Positions 29,815 through 38,897 of a stretch of DNA of 64,000 nt are shown piece after piece. How positions within the stretch are numbered: position 1 is the first letter of the stretch; every line of letters starts with the position of its first letter. Position numbers and translations under genes: made by a program. Where the stretch lies: positions 434,001-498,000 of the forward strand of contig NZ_BDCA01000001.1 in assembly GCF_001613265.1 (NCBI RefSeq). The letters run 5' to 3'. Under the pieces are notes generated by a model, which was not told the DNA's origin, ran no database searches, and saw only the letters and a program-made list of their open reading frames with translations. The DNA comes from Nocardia vermiculata NBRC 100427. GTDB taxonomy: Bacteria; Actinomycetota; Actinomycetes; Mycobacteriales; Mycobacteriaceae.

Positions 29815-31020
29815 ATGAGTTCACGGCCCGCTACTACTTCCGCCCGGTCCGTCGAGGATCATCGTGAGCGGATCGAGCAGCTGCTGCGACCGTTGGCGGA
29901 CCGCAGGGGTGAGCGGGTTCCGGTGTCCGCTGCGCTGGGTCGGCTGCTGAGTGACGAGGTGCGGTCGCCGCTGGATCTTCCGGTTTTCCGGAACTCGGGA
30001 ATGGACGGGTACGCGGTGGCGGCGGCGTCGGTCGCGGTGGCACCCGTGACACTTCCGGTCGACGAGGTGGTCGCGGCGGGGCAGGCCGGCCCGGAGCGGT
30101 TGCGTCCGGGTACGGCGGTGAAGGTGATGACCGGGGCACCGATTCCGCCGGGGGCCGATTGTGTGGTGCCGGTGGAGGACACCCGAGCGGGCTCGGGTTC
30201 CGTGGTGGTCGAACGAGGCCGTAACGCCGGTGATTTCGTGCGTGAGGCGGGTACCGATATCCGCCGGGGTGAGCTGCTGGTGGCGGCGGGAACGCTGCTG
30301 ACCCCGAATCGGGTCGCGGCGCTGGCTGCGGTCGGGATCGAAACCGTCGCGGTGGCGCGGCGAGTGCGGGCCGCGGTGCTGACCACCGGTGACGAGTTGG
30401 TGGCGGCGGGGCTGGCATTGCGTCCGGGGCAGATCTACAACTCCAACGGGATCGCGCTCGCGGCGGCGGCGGAATCCAACGGTGTCGAGGTGGTCGATGT
30501 GGCACACAGTCGTGACGACCCGGACGAGTTCCGCGCGAAGCTCGCGGTGGCGCTCGCCGCCGCGGATGTGGTGTTCACCTCCGGCGGGGTGTCCCAGGGC
30601 GATTTCGAGGTGGTGAAGGAGGTTTTGGCCGGTTCCGGCGGGGAGTTCGGGCCGGTGGCGGTACAACCCGGCGGGCCGCAGGGGCTCAGTGTCGTCGACG
30701 GTGTTCCGGTGCTGAGTTTCCCGGGGAATCCGGTGAGCACCATGGTGTCGTTCGAGGTGTTCGCCCGGCCGGTGTTGCGGCAGTTGAGCGGTTTGCCGCC
30801 GATGGCGGACTATGAAGTGGCGCTGCTGGAGCCGGTGCGTTCACCGGCCGGGCGGCGGCAGTTCCTGCGCGGGCGGCGTGCCGACGGCGGGGTGCGGTCG
30901 GTGTCGGGCCCCGGTTCGCATCTGGTGGCCACCATGGCGCAGGCTGATGTTCTGATCGATATTCCGGCGGCGACGACCGAGGTGGCCGCGGGATCGCTGG
31001 TGAGGGTGCGCGAATTGTGA
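29815..31020 (+). CDS. moeA: molybdopterin molybdenumtransferase
   Basis: 401 residues from ATG 29815 (MSSRPATTSARSVEDHRERI). Inserts molybdate into adenylylated molybdopterin. Signatures: FRNSGMDGYAVAA, VKVMTGAPIPPGADCVVPVEDT, VLTTGDELVAAG, FTSGGVSQGDFE and LSFPGNPVSTMVSFE. The stop overlaps the start of the moaCB gene by 4 bp (GTGA). First gene of its operon, 137 bp from the divergent moaA. Confidence 0.95.
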   Translation: MSSRPATTSARSVEDHRERIEQLLRPLADRRGERVPVSAALGRLLSDEVRSPLDLPVFRNSGMDGYAVAAASVAVAPVTLPVDEVVAAGQAGPERLRPGTAVKVMTGAPIPPGADCVVPVEDTRAGSGSVVVERGRNAGDFVREAGTDIRRGELLVAAGTLLTPNRVAALAAVGIETVAVARRVRAAVLTTGDELVAAGLALRPGQIYNSNGIALAAAAESNGVEVVDVAHSRDDPDEFRAKLAVALAAADVVFTSGGVSQGDFEVVKEVLAGSGGEFGPVAVQPGGPQGLSVVDGVPVLSFPGNPVSTMVSFEVFARPVLRQLSGLPPMADYEVALLEPVRSPAGRRQFLRGRRADGGVRSVSGPGSHLVATMAQADVLIDIPAATTEVAAGSLVRVREL

Positions 31021-32129
31021 GTGAACTGTCGCATGTCGATGCCGAGGGCCGTGCCCGGATGGTCGATGTGAGTGCGAAGGCGGAGACGACGCGGGTAGCG
31101 GTCGCGGCCGGGCTGTTGCGGACCACCGCCGAGGTGGTGGCGCTGGTTCGCGCGGACGACATGCCGAAGGCGGATGTGTTGTCCACGGCGCGGCTGGCCG
31201 GGATTTCGGGCGCGAAGAAGACGTCGGAGCTGATTCCGCTGTGCCATCAATTGGCGTTGTCGTCGGTGGATGTGCGGTTCGGTTTTGCCGAGGACGCCAT
31301 CACGATCGAGGCGCGGGCGAAGACGAAGGGCCCGACCGGGGTGGAGATGGAGGCGCTCACCGCGGTCGCGGTCGCCGGTCTGACCTTGCACGACATGGTG
31401 AAGGCGGTGGATCCGGCAGCGGTCTTGGACGGTGTGCGGCTGCTGACGAAAGACGGTGGTAAGCACGGGCATTGGGAACGCCCGGATGCCGGTGCCGCCG
31501 AAACCGCTGCGGGGCCTGCTGCTTCGCTCACCGATGCCGGGCGCACGGACGCGGAGCCCCGGCACGACCACGGCGAGCACTCGCATCCCGGCGCTCATAC
31601 GGGTCAGCGGCACGGAAGTCCGAACCACAACGACGCATCGTCCTCGGGCGAGGGCTCCCGGTCGGCGGTGGTCGTCGTCGCCTCGACCGGTACCGCCGCA
31701 GGCACCCGGGTCGACAAGACCGGCCCGGTGCTGGCCGACTGGCTTGCCGGGCTGGGGTTTTCGGTGCGCGGACCGCTGGTCGTCGCCGATGCCGAGATCG
31801 CGGCAGGCCTGCGTGAGGCGCTCGATGGGGCGCCGGGTCTGGTGATCACCACCGGTGGTACCGGCGCCTCCCCCACCGATGCCACCCCGGAAGCCACACT
31901 GGCGGTACTGGATCGGGAGCTGCCGGGGGTGGCAGAGGTGATCCGTCAGCGCGGCACCGCGACCTTCCCGCTCGCCGCACTGAGCCGTGGCGTGGCCGGG
32001 CTGTCGGGCAGTACCGTGATCGTGAATCTGCCCGGTTCGCCGGGTGGGGTCCGCGACGGGATCGCGGTACTGGAACCGTTGCTGGACCATCTACTGGCCC
32101 AGGTCGCCGGAGGAGGCCGTCATGAGTGA
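31017..32129 (+). CDS. moaC: MoaC-MoaB fusion (cyclic pyranopterin monophosphate synthase / molybdopterin adenylyltransferase-like)
   Basis: 370 residues. Residues 1-155 are a full MoaC: ELSHVDAEGRARMVDVSAKAETTRVAVA, SGAKKTSELIPLCHQLAL and KGPTGVEMEALTAVAVAGLTLHDMVKAVD. Residues 215-365 are a MoaB/Mog-type domain: TDKTGP-like VDKTGPVLADWLAGLGF, LVITTGGTGASPTDATPEATL and VIVNLPGSPGGVRDG. The 60-residue linker is His-rich (RHDHGEHSHPGAHTGQRHG). Two successive pathway activities, ring rearrangement and MPT adenylation, would be on one chain. GTG start overlaps the moeA stop; its 3' end overlaps moaE by 8 bp. Confidence 0.93.
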   Translation: MSELSHVDAEGRARMVDVSAKAETTRVAVAAGLLRTTAEVVALVRADDMPKADVLSTARLAGISGAKKTSELIPLCHQLALSSVDVRFGFAEDAITIEARAKTKGPTGVEMEALTAVAVAGLTLHDMVKAVDPAAVLDGVRLLTKDGGKHGHWERPDAGAAETAAGPAASLTDAGRTDAEPRHDHGEHSHPGAHTGQRHGSPNHNDASSSGEGSRSAVVVVASTGTAAGTRVDKTGPVLADWLAGLGFSVRGPLVVADAEIAAGLREALDGAPGLVITTGGTGASPTDATPEATLAVLDRELPGVAEVIRQRGTATFPLAALSRGVAGLSGSTVIVNLPGSPGGVRDGIAVLEPLLDHLLAQVAGGGRHE

Positions 32130-32547
32130 GAATTCGCTACTCACCGGCATCAGTGATCAACCGCTCGACCCCGCGGAGCTCGAACGGGCGGTGACCGGCC
32201 CCGAGCACGGCGCGGTGGTCGTGTTCAGCGGTAAGGTGCGCAATCACGATGGCGGGCAGGCGGTGTCGTCGCTGGAGTATTCGGCGCACCCGGATGCGGG
32301 TCGCTTCCTGGCGCGGTTGTGTGCGGAGGTCGCCCGGGAGTCGGGCCTTCCCGTCGCCGCCCGGCATCGGGTGGGTTCGCTGGCCGTCGGCGATCTGGCG
32401 ATCGTGGTCGCGGTGGCCGCACCGCATCGCCGTGAGGCGTTCGACACCTGCTCGACCCTGGTGGACCGGATCAAGCACGAGGTACCGATCTGGAAGCGCC
32501 AATTGTTCGCCGACGGCCTGTCCGAATGGGTCGATGCCTGCGGCTGA
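32122..32547 (+). CDS. moaE: molybdopterin synthase large subunit
   Basis: 141 residues. GGAGGAGG precedes ATG 32122, within the end of moaCB. Signatures: GAVVVFSGKVRNHDGGQAVSSLEYSAHP, RHRVGSLAVGDLAIVVAVAAPHR and the catalytic DRIKHEVPIWKRQLFADG with its lysines. Partners MoaD (encoded in the divergent operon) to convert precursor Z to molybdopterin. It lies tail to tail with the COG0523 GTPase gene (13 bp). Confidence 0.95.
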   Translation: MSENSLLTGISDQPLDPAELERAVTGPEHGAVVVFSGKVRNHDGGQAVSSLEYSAHPDAGRFLARLCAEVARESGLPVAARHRVGSLAVGDLAIVVAVAAPHRREAFDTCSTLVDRIKHEVPIWKRQLFADGLSEWVDACG

Positions 32548-32560
32548 GCCTGCGGGCAGC

Positions 32561-33583
32561 TCAATCGCGTGGCACGTAGCGCCAGACCGGCAGCAGCGAC
32601 TGCTCGTCGAGTGGTTCGGCTCCCGCGTGCGTGGTCGCTCGTAGCCGGTCGGTGGTGGCATCGCTGTCGAGACCGGAGCCGATGAACACCAGGCTGGTAC
32701 CCCCGCGCACCGCGGGCGCCGGTTCGAAGATCACATGGCGGCCGACCATGTGGAGCAGGAATTTCCGGGTTTCGCCGCGGACATCGAAGACGGCGGCGCC
32801 CTTGGCCCGGAACAGGCCGGGCGGTGGGTCCTCCAGGAATCCGACGAGCCGGCGGGGATCGAGGTCGGTGGCGCTGGTGAAACTCACACTGTCGTATCCG
32901 TCGTGCAGATGGTGATGTCCGGGCGCGTCGTGGTTGTGTTCGGTGAGTAGTTCGTCGAAGGACAGTTGCCGCGCGACCGGCGGCTGCGTGCGCTCGGGAA
33001 CATCGAAGAGCAGATGCGGGTCGACCCGGCCGTGTGCGGTGGCGTATACCGGCACCGGCCCGCTGATCTGCCGGATCCGCTCACGGAGGTCGTCGATCTG
33101 TGCGTCCGGCACCCGATCGGCTTTGTTGAGCACGATCAGATCTGCCAGGCCCAGGTGGGAGACGAGTTCGGGATGACGGGCGCTGCTGTCGTCGAAATGT
33201 TCGGCGTCGACCACGTCGATCAGGCCGCCGTAGCGGATGCGCGGGTTGTCGCTGCCGATCACCATGCGGATCAGGTTGCGTGGTTCGGCCAGGCCGCTGG
33301 CCTCGACCACGATAACGTCGATGCGGTGGCGTGGTTCGGCGAGCCGCGCGAACATGTCGTCGAGTTCGGTGACGTCGACCGCGCAGCACACACATCCGTT
33401 GCCAAGGGAGACCATCGCGTCGACCTGCCCGGCGACCAGCATGGCGTCGATATTGACCGCGCCGAAATCGTTGACCACCACACCGATTCGGACCTCACGC
33501 CGCCGCAGTAGGTGATTCAGCAGCGTGGTCTTACCCGATCCGAGGAATCCCGCGACCACCAGAACAGGTATGCGCCGATCCAT
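32561..33583 (-). CDS. CobW/COG0523-type metal-chaperone GTPase
   Basis: 340 residues from ATG 33583 (MDRRIPVLVVAGFLGSGKTTLL). P-loop GFLGSGKTT at residues 12-20; the metal-binding CxCC motif is GNGCVCCAVDVTEL; Walker B-like IVVEASGLAEP and guanine motif LNKAD are present. A His-rich insertion (TEHNHDAPGHHHLHDG) and the CobW C-terminal domain follow. The family inserts or delivers Zn, Co or related metals. The metal here is not determined; no Zur box is seen in front of it, and the Moco genes next door may be coincidental. Confidence 0.88.
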   Translation of the reverse strand: MDRRIPVLVVAGFLGSGKTTLLNHLLRRREVRIGVVVNDFGAVNIDAMLVAGQVDAMVSLGNGCVCCAVDVTELDDMFARLAEPRHRIDVIVVEASGLAEPRNLIRMVIGSDNPRIRYGGLIDVVDAEHFDDSSARHPELVSHLGLADLIVLNKADRVPDAQIDDLRERIRQISGPVPVYATAHGRVDPHLLFDVPERTQPPVARQLSFDELLTEHNHDAPGHHHLHDGYDSVSFTSATDLDPRRLVGFLEDPPPGLFRAKGAAVFDVRGETRKFLLHMVGRHVIFEPAPAVRGGTSLVFIGSGLDSDATTDRLRATTHAGAEPLDEQSLLPVWRYVPRD

Positions 33584-33623
33584 TGCACGAAGCCTAGCAG
33601 CCACGATCCGCCGCTGACGCGCC

Positions 33624-33654
33624 CGTGCCCGCCCCTCGCGGTGGGGCGGGCACG
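33624..33654 (-). terminator. terminator after the amidase gene
   Basis: Perfect 12-bp arms CGTGCCCGCCCC / GGGGCGGGCACG around a 7-nt loop, 28 nt past the amidase stop. Confidence 0.75.
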
Positions 33655-33681
33655 GATGGGTGCGCTGTTCGGTGGCGCCGG

Positions 33682-35166
33682 CTATTCGATGGCTTCCAGG
33701 AGCGTGGAGGCCAGCGTATAGGCGAGGTTCACCAGTTCGTCGCTCATCGCGCCTTCGTCGATGCCGAGAGATTTCGCCAGCGGCAGCAGCAGCTTCATCG
33801 CCGTGGTGGCGACTTCACCGGCGGCCGAGCCGGTTTCGGGCGTGCTCTGCTGTGCGTCGTTGCCCGAGCGACCGGGCAACGCCTGTGCGTCGGCTTGCGG
33901 GCTCGTCCGCGCTTGCGGTGTGGTGCTCGGGGAGGTTCCGGGCGCGCTCCGATAGGTGTCCGACGAGGCGCTCGCGGGGTTACCCGGCCGGGTCTGTGCG
34001 GCGGGATCGCGGGTGCCGTCGGTGCTCGGTTGGGTGGTGGCCGGAGTGCCGGATTGTGCGGGGCGGGTCGTTTCCGGTGTCGACGGGTTCTGCTGGGCCG
34101 AGGCGCCGGGCTTCGGAGTCGGCGCACCTCGCAGTGAGTCGGCAGGCGACGGGGTGGGCGCCTGCGAATCCGCTGATGTCGATCCCGGTGCCGGCGATGC
34201 CTGGTCGTGCGTCGGAGAGGCGGGATCCTCGGTCGGGGAGGTCTGGCCCGGCGGTGTCGGAGGCTGCGACGGCGACGGATCCGGTGCCCGCACCGGGGCA
34301 TCCGCCGGTGCCGATGCCTGCGAGGTAGCGGCGCCCGGGTCCACACCGAGCAGATAGCCGACCAGGCCGGTGGTGATGGCGATGGCGTGCTGGAGTTGCC
34401 CGTCCTGCGATTCGAGCAGTTTCGCGTCGTCGGCGTTGGCTCCGTTGCCCATCTCCACGAAGACGTCGGGCACCTGGGTCAGCGCCGGGCCCGCGATATC
34501 GGACCGGGTCTGCAGGCCGTCGACCGCGCCCGCATAGTTGGCGGGAGCGAATCCGGCCTGGACGTAGGCGTCCCGCACAGCCTGGGTGGCAGCGCGCCCG
34601 GGACCCGATTGGGCTCGGTCCGCGGCCGCGTCCGGAATCGGCAACTGGGGCACGATCAGATGGAAGCCGTGGTCCTGTTCGGGGGCGCCGTCGGCGTGGA
34701 TGCTGAGCGCGACGTCCGCGCCCGAGCGGTTGGCGGCCTCGGCGCGTTCGTCGACGCATCCGCCCCAGCCGGTGTCGTCCTGGCGGCTCAGCACGACGTG
34801 TGCGCCGAGCGATTGCAGTGACTGGCTCACCAGCTGCGCCACATTCCAGTTGATGGTGTGTTCGGCGACGCCGTTGCGGGTCGTCATGCCGGTGGTCTGG
34901 CAGTCCTTGGTGCCGCCGCGGCCGTCGTTGACCTGCCGGGCGAGATCTTGGGAATGGTCGGAGCCCTGATGGCCCGGGTCCAGGAAAACCGTCTTCCCTG
35001 CGAGCGTGGTCGAGGTATCGGGGTCCGCGGGTGCGGGTGGGGTCGCGAGCGCAGCGGTGGGAACCAGAACGCCGGCCGTGGTGACGGCGGCGACGGCGAG
35101 CCTGACTCCGGTCTTGATGATGCGTGGATGGTTCATGTTGGACGGTGCGCCCGGAGCCGGGAGCAC
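33682..35166 (-). CDS. N-acetylmuramoyl-L-alanine amidase with long Pro/Ser/Thr-rich tail (Rv3717-like)
   Basis: 494 residues. Signal peptide: basic start, then VRLAVAAVTTAGVLVPTAALA. Amidase_3 zinc domain about residues 55-275: zinc ligands are in VFLDPGHQG, GVAEHTINWN and SIHADG, and the catalytic glutamate is in VFVEMGNGAN. An internal disulphide pair is likely (KDCQTTG, GGCVDE). Residues ~285-440 are a low-complexity Pro/Ser/Thr/Ala tail; the last 50 residues form a helix (EVATTAMKLLLPLAKSLGID). M. tuberculosis Rv3717 has only the enzyme domain, so the tail is an addition that may hold it in the wall. GTG 35166 has AAGGGAG before it; ATG 35136 is an alternative start. Confidence 0.9.
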   Translation of the reverse strand: MLPAPGAPSNMNHPRIIKTGVRLAVAAVTTAGVLVPTAALATPPAPADPDTSTTLAGKTVFLDPGHQGSDHSQDLARQVNDGRGGTKDCQTTGMTTRNGVAEHTINWNVAQLVSQSLQSLGAHVVLSRQDDTGWGGCVDERAEAANRSGADVALSIHADGAPEQDHGFHLIVPQLPIPDAAADRAQSGPGRAATQAVRDAYVQAGFAPANYAGAVDGLQTRSDIAGPALTQVPDVFVEMGNGANADDAKLLESQDGQLQHAIAITTGLVGYLLGVDPGAATSQASAPADAPVRAPDPSPSQPPTPPGQTSPTEDPASPTHDQASPAPGSTSADSQAPTPSPADSLRGAPTPKPGASAQQNPSTPETTRPAQSGTPATTQPSTDGTRDPAAQTRPGNPASASSDTYRSAPGTSPSTTPQARTSPQADAQALPGRSGNDAQQSTPETGSAAGEVATTAMKLLLPLAKSLGIDEGAMSDELVNLAYTLASTLLEAIE

Positions 35167-35841
35167 CCCTCCCTTCCCACTAGTAACATCAAACCCAGTG
35201 GTTCACTCTGGCAACGGCTGTCTCGGAAATGCAAGTCTGGTTACCGAACCGTTACTCCCGCCGAAACGAGGCAGACCTACTCCTTGCAGCACAAATACCG
35301 ACAACGCTGAGCAGCATGCAACACGCGGACACGAATCAGCTACCCATCAGGCAGCCTGCCGCGCCGACCAGACAGAAAACCGCAAGGTTTGTGTCACTGA
35401 CCACAGTTTCGAAACCCACACAAACAGCAATCAGGCGTTGCCCAAATTTCGCTGCCCATCGAGTGAGTCGATATTCACGGCCTCTGTCCAGGCCTGTTTA
35501 CGCGGTATCCGGAATGCTACGTCCGGTTGTACGCAAAAGTACCGGATCGTGGGCCCGAGTAATTGAATTCTTGAACACAAACTACGCTTGCCACGCTGCT
35601 CGACGCTGCAGTAGCTTCCCATGTCGCACCCGGTGGACGACATGACACAGGTGCGGTCCCCGTGGGGCCGAGGGGATCCCGCGGGGACATTTCGATACCT
35701 TCTGGTGAATCTCCCGATATTTCCCGGTTCCGATCCCTCGGTACCCGGAATTCTGATAGACCGAGCCGCGGAAGATACGGGGTTCTTCCGCGGCCGCGAC
35801 AGTCGATCGGCGGCCTGGTTGTGCGATATCGAGGAGGGACC
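35167..35841. other. long intergenic region, AT-richer
   Basis: 675 bp between the divergent amidase and exported-protein genes. The part 35170-35600 is clearly lower in GC than the flanks. Frames running through it have no ribosome binding site or family features, and I call no gene. Amidase promoters and a long 5' leader may lie here; I looked for a c-di-AMP (ydaO) riboswitch, common before wall hydrolases, and could not confirm one by eye. Confidence 0.5.
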
Positions 35842-36249
35842 GTGGTGCGTACACGCACATGGGTGATCACCGGAGCCGTCGTCTCCGCGGCGGCGATGCT
35901 CGGCTCGGGAACTGCCGGCGCCGCACCGGCGACAGCGGTGCCCGGTGACGGGCTCTACCGGGTGGGGGTCGATCTCGCCCCCGGGATCTATCAGTCCGCC
36001 GGACCGGCCGACCCCGCCCATCCCTGCGTCTGGAAGCGGCTGCGCCATATCGCCGAGCCGGGCGACACCGCCGATCCCAACACCTATCTGGTGGCGAGCG
36101 ACTACGTCCGCAACAGCCCGGTGCGGGTGATGGTGAAGCCGAGTGATGCCGGTTTCGACACCGCCAATTGCGGCGGGTGGGTCATGATGCCCGCACCGCC
36201 GGCGACCGGATCGTACGGGCCGGGCGGCACCTTCGGCAGCGAATACTGA
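35842..36249 (+). CDS. small exported protein, 135 residues
   Basis: GTG 35842 follows GAGGAGGGACC. Signal peptide RTRTWVITGAVVSAAAMLGSGTAGA, predicted cleavage near AGAAPA. The mature 100 residues contain GDGLYRVGVDLAPGIYQSAGP ... CVWKRLRHIAEP and VMVKPSDAGFDTANCGGWVMM. This short beta-rich domain with two cysteines is widespread in exported actinobacterial proteins, often as a C-terminal module. Function unknown. It stands alone before galT. Confidence 0.85.
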   Translation: MVRTRTWVITGAVVSAAAMLGSGTAGAAPATAVPGDGLYRVGVDLAPGIYQSAGPADPAHPCVWKRLRHIAEPGDTADPNTYLVASDYVRNSPVRVMVKPSDAGFDTANCGGWVMMPAPPATGSYGPGGTFGSEY

Positions 36250-36350
36250 CCTACCGGCTCCACCGGACGCCACGCCGTCGCGGGCTTCCGCGGGACGTCG
36301 GTGCGCGGTGCTACTGTCCGCTGAGTTCCGCGGGCGAGCAAAGGGGTGCG

Positions 36351-37448
36351 ATGGCACGGTCCAGTCCGGTGCTGAGTCGTCGGTCTCTGGCCGACGGCCG
36401 CGAGATCATCTATTTCGACAGCGAACCGACGACACGCACCGCCACCGATACTCGCGACCTCCCCACGACCAGCACCCATTCGCAAGCTCGTTTCGATCCG
36501 CTGCTGGGTGAGTGGGTGGTGATCGCCTCACATCGGCAGAGCCGCACCTTCCTGCCACCGGCCGACCTGTGCCCACTGTGCCCGTCCCGCCCGGGTCATC
36601 CCAGCGAGATTCCCGAATCCGACTACCAGGTGGTGGTCTTCGAGAATCGCTTCCCTTCCTTGTCCACCGTTCGCGAGCCGCTGCCGGACCACGTCGAGGG
36701 CTCACCGGAGACGCTGTTGCGCAATGGCTTCGGGCGGTGCGAAGTGGTGTGCTTCACCAGCGACCACACCGGCTCGTTCGCCCGTCTCGATCCCGGCCGG
36801 GTCCGCCTGGTGGTCGATGTGTGGGCGCAACGCAGTGCGGAACTCCGCGAACTCGAGGGCGTGGCCCAGGTGTTCTGCTTCGAGAATCACGGCGAGGAGA
36901 TCGGCGTCACGCTCACCCATCCGCACGGGCAGATCTACGCCTATCCTTTTCCCACTCCCCGCGCGGCCACCATCGCGGCCAATGCGGCCCGGCACCGGAA
37001 AGCACACGGCAGCAATCTGTTCGGTGACCTGCTCGGCGCCGAGCGCGCAGCAGGCATCCGGGTGGTCGCGGCGAACGACGAATGGACGGCCTTCGTGCCA
37101 CCGTTCGCACGCTGGCCCTACGAGGTGCAGCTGTATCCACACCGCCGGGTCACCGATATTCCCGAACTCGACGAGGCGCAACGCGACGGGTTCGCCCAGC
37201 TGTATCTCGATGTTCAGCAGCGCTTCGCGCACCGCTTCCCGACCCCGATGCCGTATGTCGCCGCCTGGAATCAGGCGCCCTCGACCGAGCCCGCCCGCGA
37301 CGACTGGTGGTTGCACATGCAACTGTTCTCCATCCGGCGCACCGAGCACAAGATCAAGTACCTGGCCGGCTCGGAATCCGGAATGCACGCCTTCATCAGC
37401 GACACCTCCCCCGAAACAGTCGCCGCGGAACTGCGGGAGGTGCGGTGA
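36351..37448 (+). CDS. galT: galactose-1-phosphate uridylyltransferase
   Basis: 365 residues from ATG 36351 (MARSSPVLSRRSLADGREII). Leloir pathway step swapping UMP between UDP-glucose and Gal-1-P. Zn-binding CPLCPS near residue 75 and the active-site triad GVTLTHPHGQIYAYPF with the uridylylated histidine; FENHGEEIG precedes it. Second HxH-like site WWLHMQLFSI. The stop overlaps galK by 4 bp. Confidence 0.96.
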   Translation: MARSSPVLSRRSLADGREIIYFDSEPTTRTATDTRDLPTTSTHSQARFDPLLGEWVVIASHRQSRTFLPPADLCPLCPSRPGHPSEIPESDYQVVVFENRFPSLSTVREPLPDHVEGSPETLLRNGFGRCEVVCFTSDHTGSFARLDPGRVRLVVDVWAQRSAELRELEGVAQVFCFENHGEEIGVTLTHPHGQIYAYPFPTPRAATIAANAARHRKAHGSNLFGDLLGAERAAGIRVVAANDEWTAFVPPFARWPYEVQLYPHRRVTDIPELDEAQRDGFAQLYLDVQQRFAHRFPTPMPYVAAWNQAPSTEPARDDWWLHMQLFSIRRTEHKIKYLAGSESGMHAFISDTSPETVAAELREVR

Positions 37449-38554
37449 CACCACGCCCCGCACAGGGGGTCTGGGTAGCTCCCGGCCGGGTCAACATCAT
37501 CGGTGAACACACCGACTACAACGACGGTTACGCCCTGCCGATCGCCCTGCCCCAGGTGGTGACCTGCACCGCGACGGTCACCACCGACGCCGTGGTGCAG
37601 GTGAGTTCGAAGCAGCATCCCGGACAGCCCACGCGGGTGCCCCTGCGTGAACTGGCCGATTCGCCGATCTCGGGATGGGCCCGGTACCCGCTCGGCGTGG
37701 TGCACGAATTCCTGCGCCGCGGACACGCACTGCCCGGCGTGCGCCTCGAGATCGACGGCGAAGTCCCCGTCGGCGCGGGACTCTCCTCGTCCGCGGCACT
37801 GGAATGCGCGGTGGCGCTGGCCGTTCGGGATCTGTTCGAGCTGGAGGTGAGCACCCGCGAACTGATCGATATCGGGCGTGCGGCGGAGAACTCGTATGTC
37901 GGCGCCGCCACCGGAACGCTGGACCAGTCGGCAGCACTGCTCGGCACCGCCGGACACGCCCTGTTCCTGGACTTCGCCACCGGCGAGCACGAACCGGTGC
38001 CCTTCGACCTCGCCGCGGCCGGGCTGCAGTTACTGGTGGCCGATACCAACACCCCCCACCGTCTGACCGACGGCGGTTACGGCCAGCGGCGCCGCGAATG
38101 TGAGGATGCCGCCAGGGAACTCGGCGTACATTCCCTGCGAGCGGTGACCGAGCCGGACGAGCTGCGGCGCCTGCCCGACCCGATACTGCGCCGCCGGGCC
38201 CATCACGTGGTGACCGAGAACGCTCGGGTCCTCACCGTGGTCGACCTGTTGCGCGACGGCAGCGATCCGCGCACGATCGGACCGCTGCTGGTCGGTAGCC
38301 ATACCTCGCTGCGCGACGACTTCGAGGTGTCCACACCGCAATTGGATGCGGCGGTACAGGCCGCAATCGACGCGGGGGCGCACGGGGCGCGGATGACCGG
38401 CGGCGGATTCGGGGGCAGCATCATCGCCCTGGTGGACACCGACCGCGTCGACGCCGTCGCCGCCGAAATCCGGGAGCGCTTGCACGCGCGGGGTTTCGCG
38501 TCGCCACGCTTGTTCGTCGCGGTTCCCGCGGCAGGCGCACGCCGGACGGCCTGA
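37445..38554 (+). CDS. galK: galactokinase
   Basis: 369 residues, GTG start overlapping the galT stop (GTGA). GHMP kinase: galactose-binding signature GRVNIIGEHTDYNDGYALPIALP, ATP motif VPVGAGLSSSAALECA, and motif 3 ARMTGGGFGGSIIAL. Phosphorylates galactose at C1. Operon galT-galK; no galE or regulator is beside them. A terminator follows 64 nt after the stop. Confidence 0.96.
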   Translation: MTPRPAQGVWVAPGRVNIIGEHTDYNDGYALPIALPQVVTCTATVTTDAVVQVSSKQHPGQPTRVPLRELADSPISGWARYPLGVVHEFLRRGHALPGVRLEIDGEVPVGAGLSSSAALECAVALAVRDLFELEVSTRELIDIGRAAENSYVGAATGTLDQSAALLGTAGHALFLDFATGEHEPVPFDLAAAGLQLLVADTNTPHRLTDGGYGQRRRECEDAARELGVHSLRAVTEPDELRRLPDPILRRRAHHVVTENARVLTVVDLLRDGSDPRTIGPLLVGSHTSLRDDFEVSTPQLDAAVQAAIDAGAHGARMTGGGFGGSIIALVDTDRVDAVAAEIRERLHARGFASPRLFVAVPAAGARRTA

Positions 38555-38897
38555 GTCCGATCGCTCGCAGCGGGTGGCATCGGCCGCCGTACCGGTGAGG
38601 TCCCTCACAACGAGAAGCGACCCCGGCTGTGAAATCTCCCAGCTGGGGTCGATGCGGACTGTTTGCGGCAGTGCCGACTGCCTACGCAATAGATATCCAG
38701 ACCCTGGTAGCACTCCAACCGGAATGATTGCCATACCGTAGCCAAATATCTGCGCCGCACAGTTACAGAAACTTGCGCCCGCGAGGCTTCGGAAGAAGGT
38801 CGAGATGCACACCCGCCAATCGCTAGTTACTCTCCGGTAGCATCACCATCCGTACGAATTCCACAAGCATTCGTGATGCCAATTCAGGAGGGGCGGC
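38555..38897. other. intergenic region between galK and the nlt-like operon
   Basis: 343 bp. It holds the galK terminator (38618-38651) and presumably the promoter of the following eight-gene operon in its last ~150 bp, which are AT-richer. No gene or recognised operator. Confidence 0.6.
38618..38651 (+). terminator. terminator after galK
   Basis: CGACCCCGGCTG (38618-38629) with CAGCTGGGGTCG (38640-38651), 12-nt arms with one G-U type mismatch. A second small hairpin GTGAGG/CCTCAC lies just before it at 38595-38608. Confidence 0.65.

Noticed and set aside
28619-32547. Search for a molybdenum-cofactor riboswitch between moaA and moeA
   Set aside because: The 137-bp gap shows no recognisable conserved structure.
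35167-35450. Possible c-di-AMP (ydaO) riboswitch before the amidase
   Set aside because: Family and position would suit it, but I could not align the conserved core.
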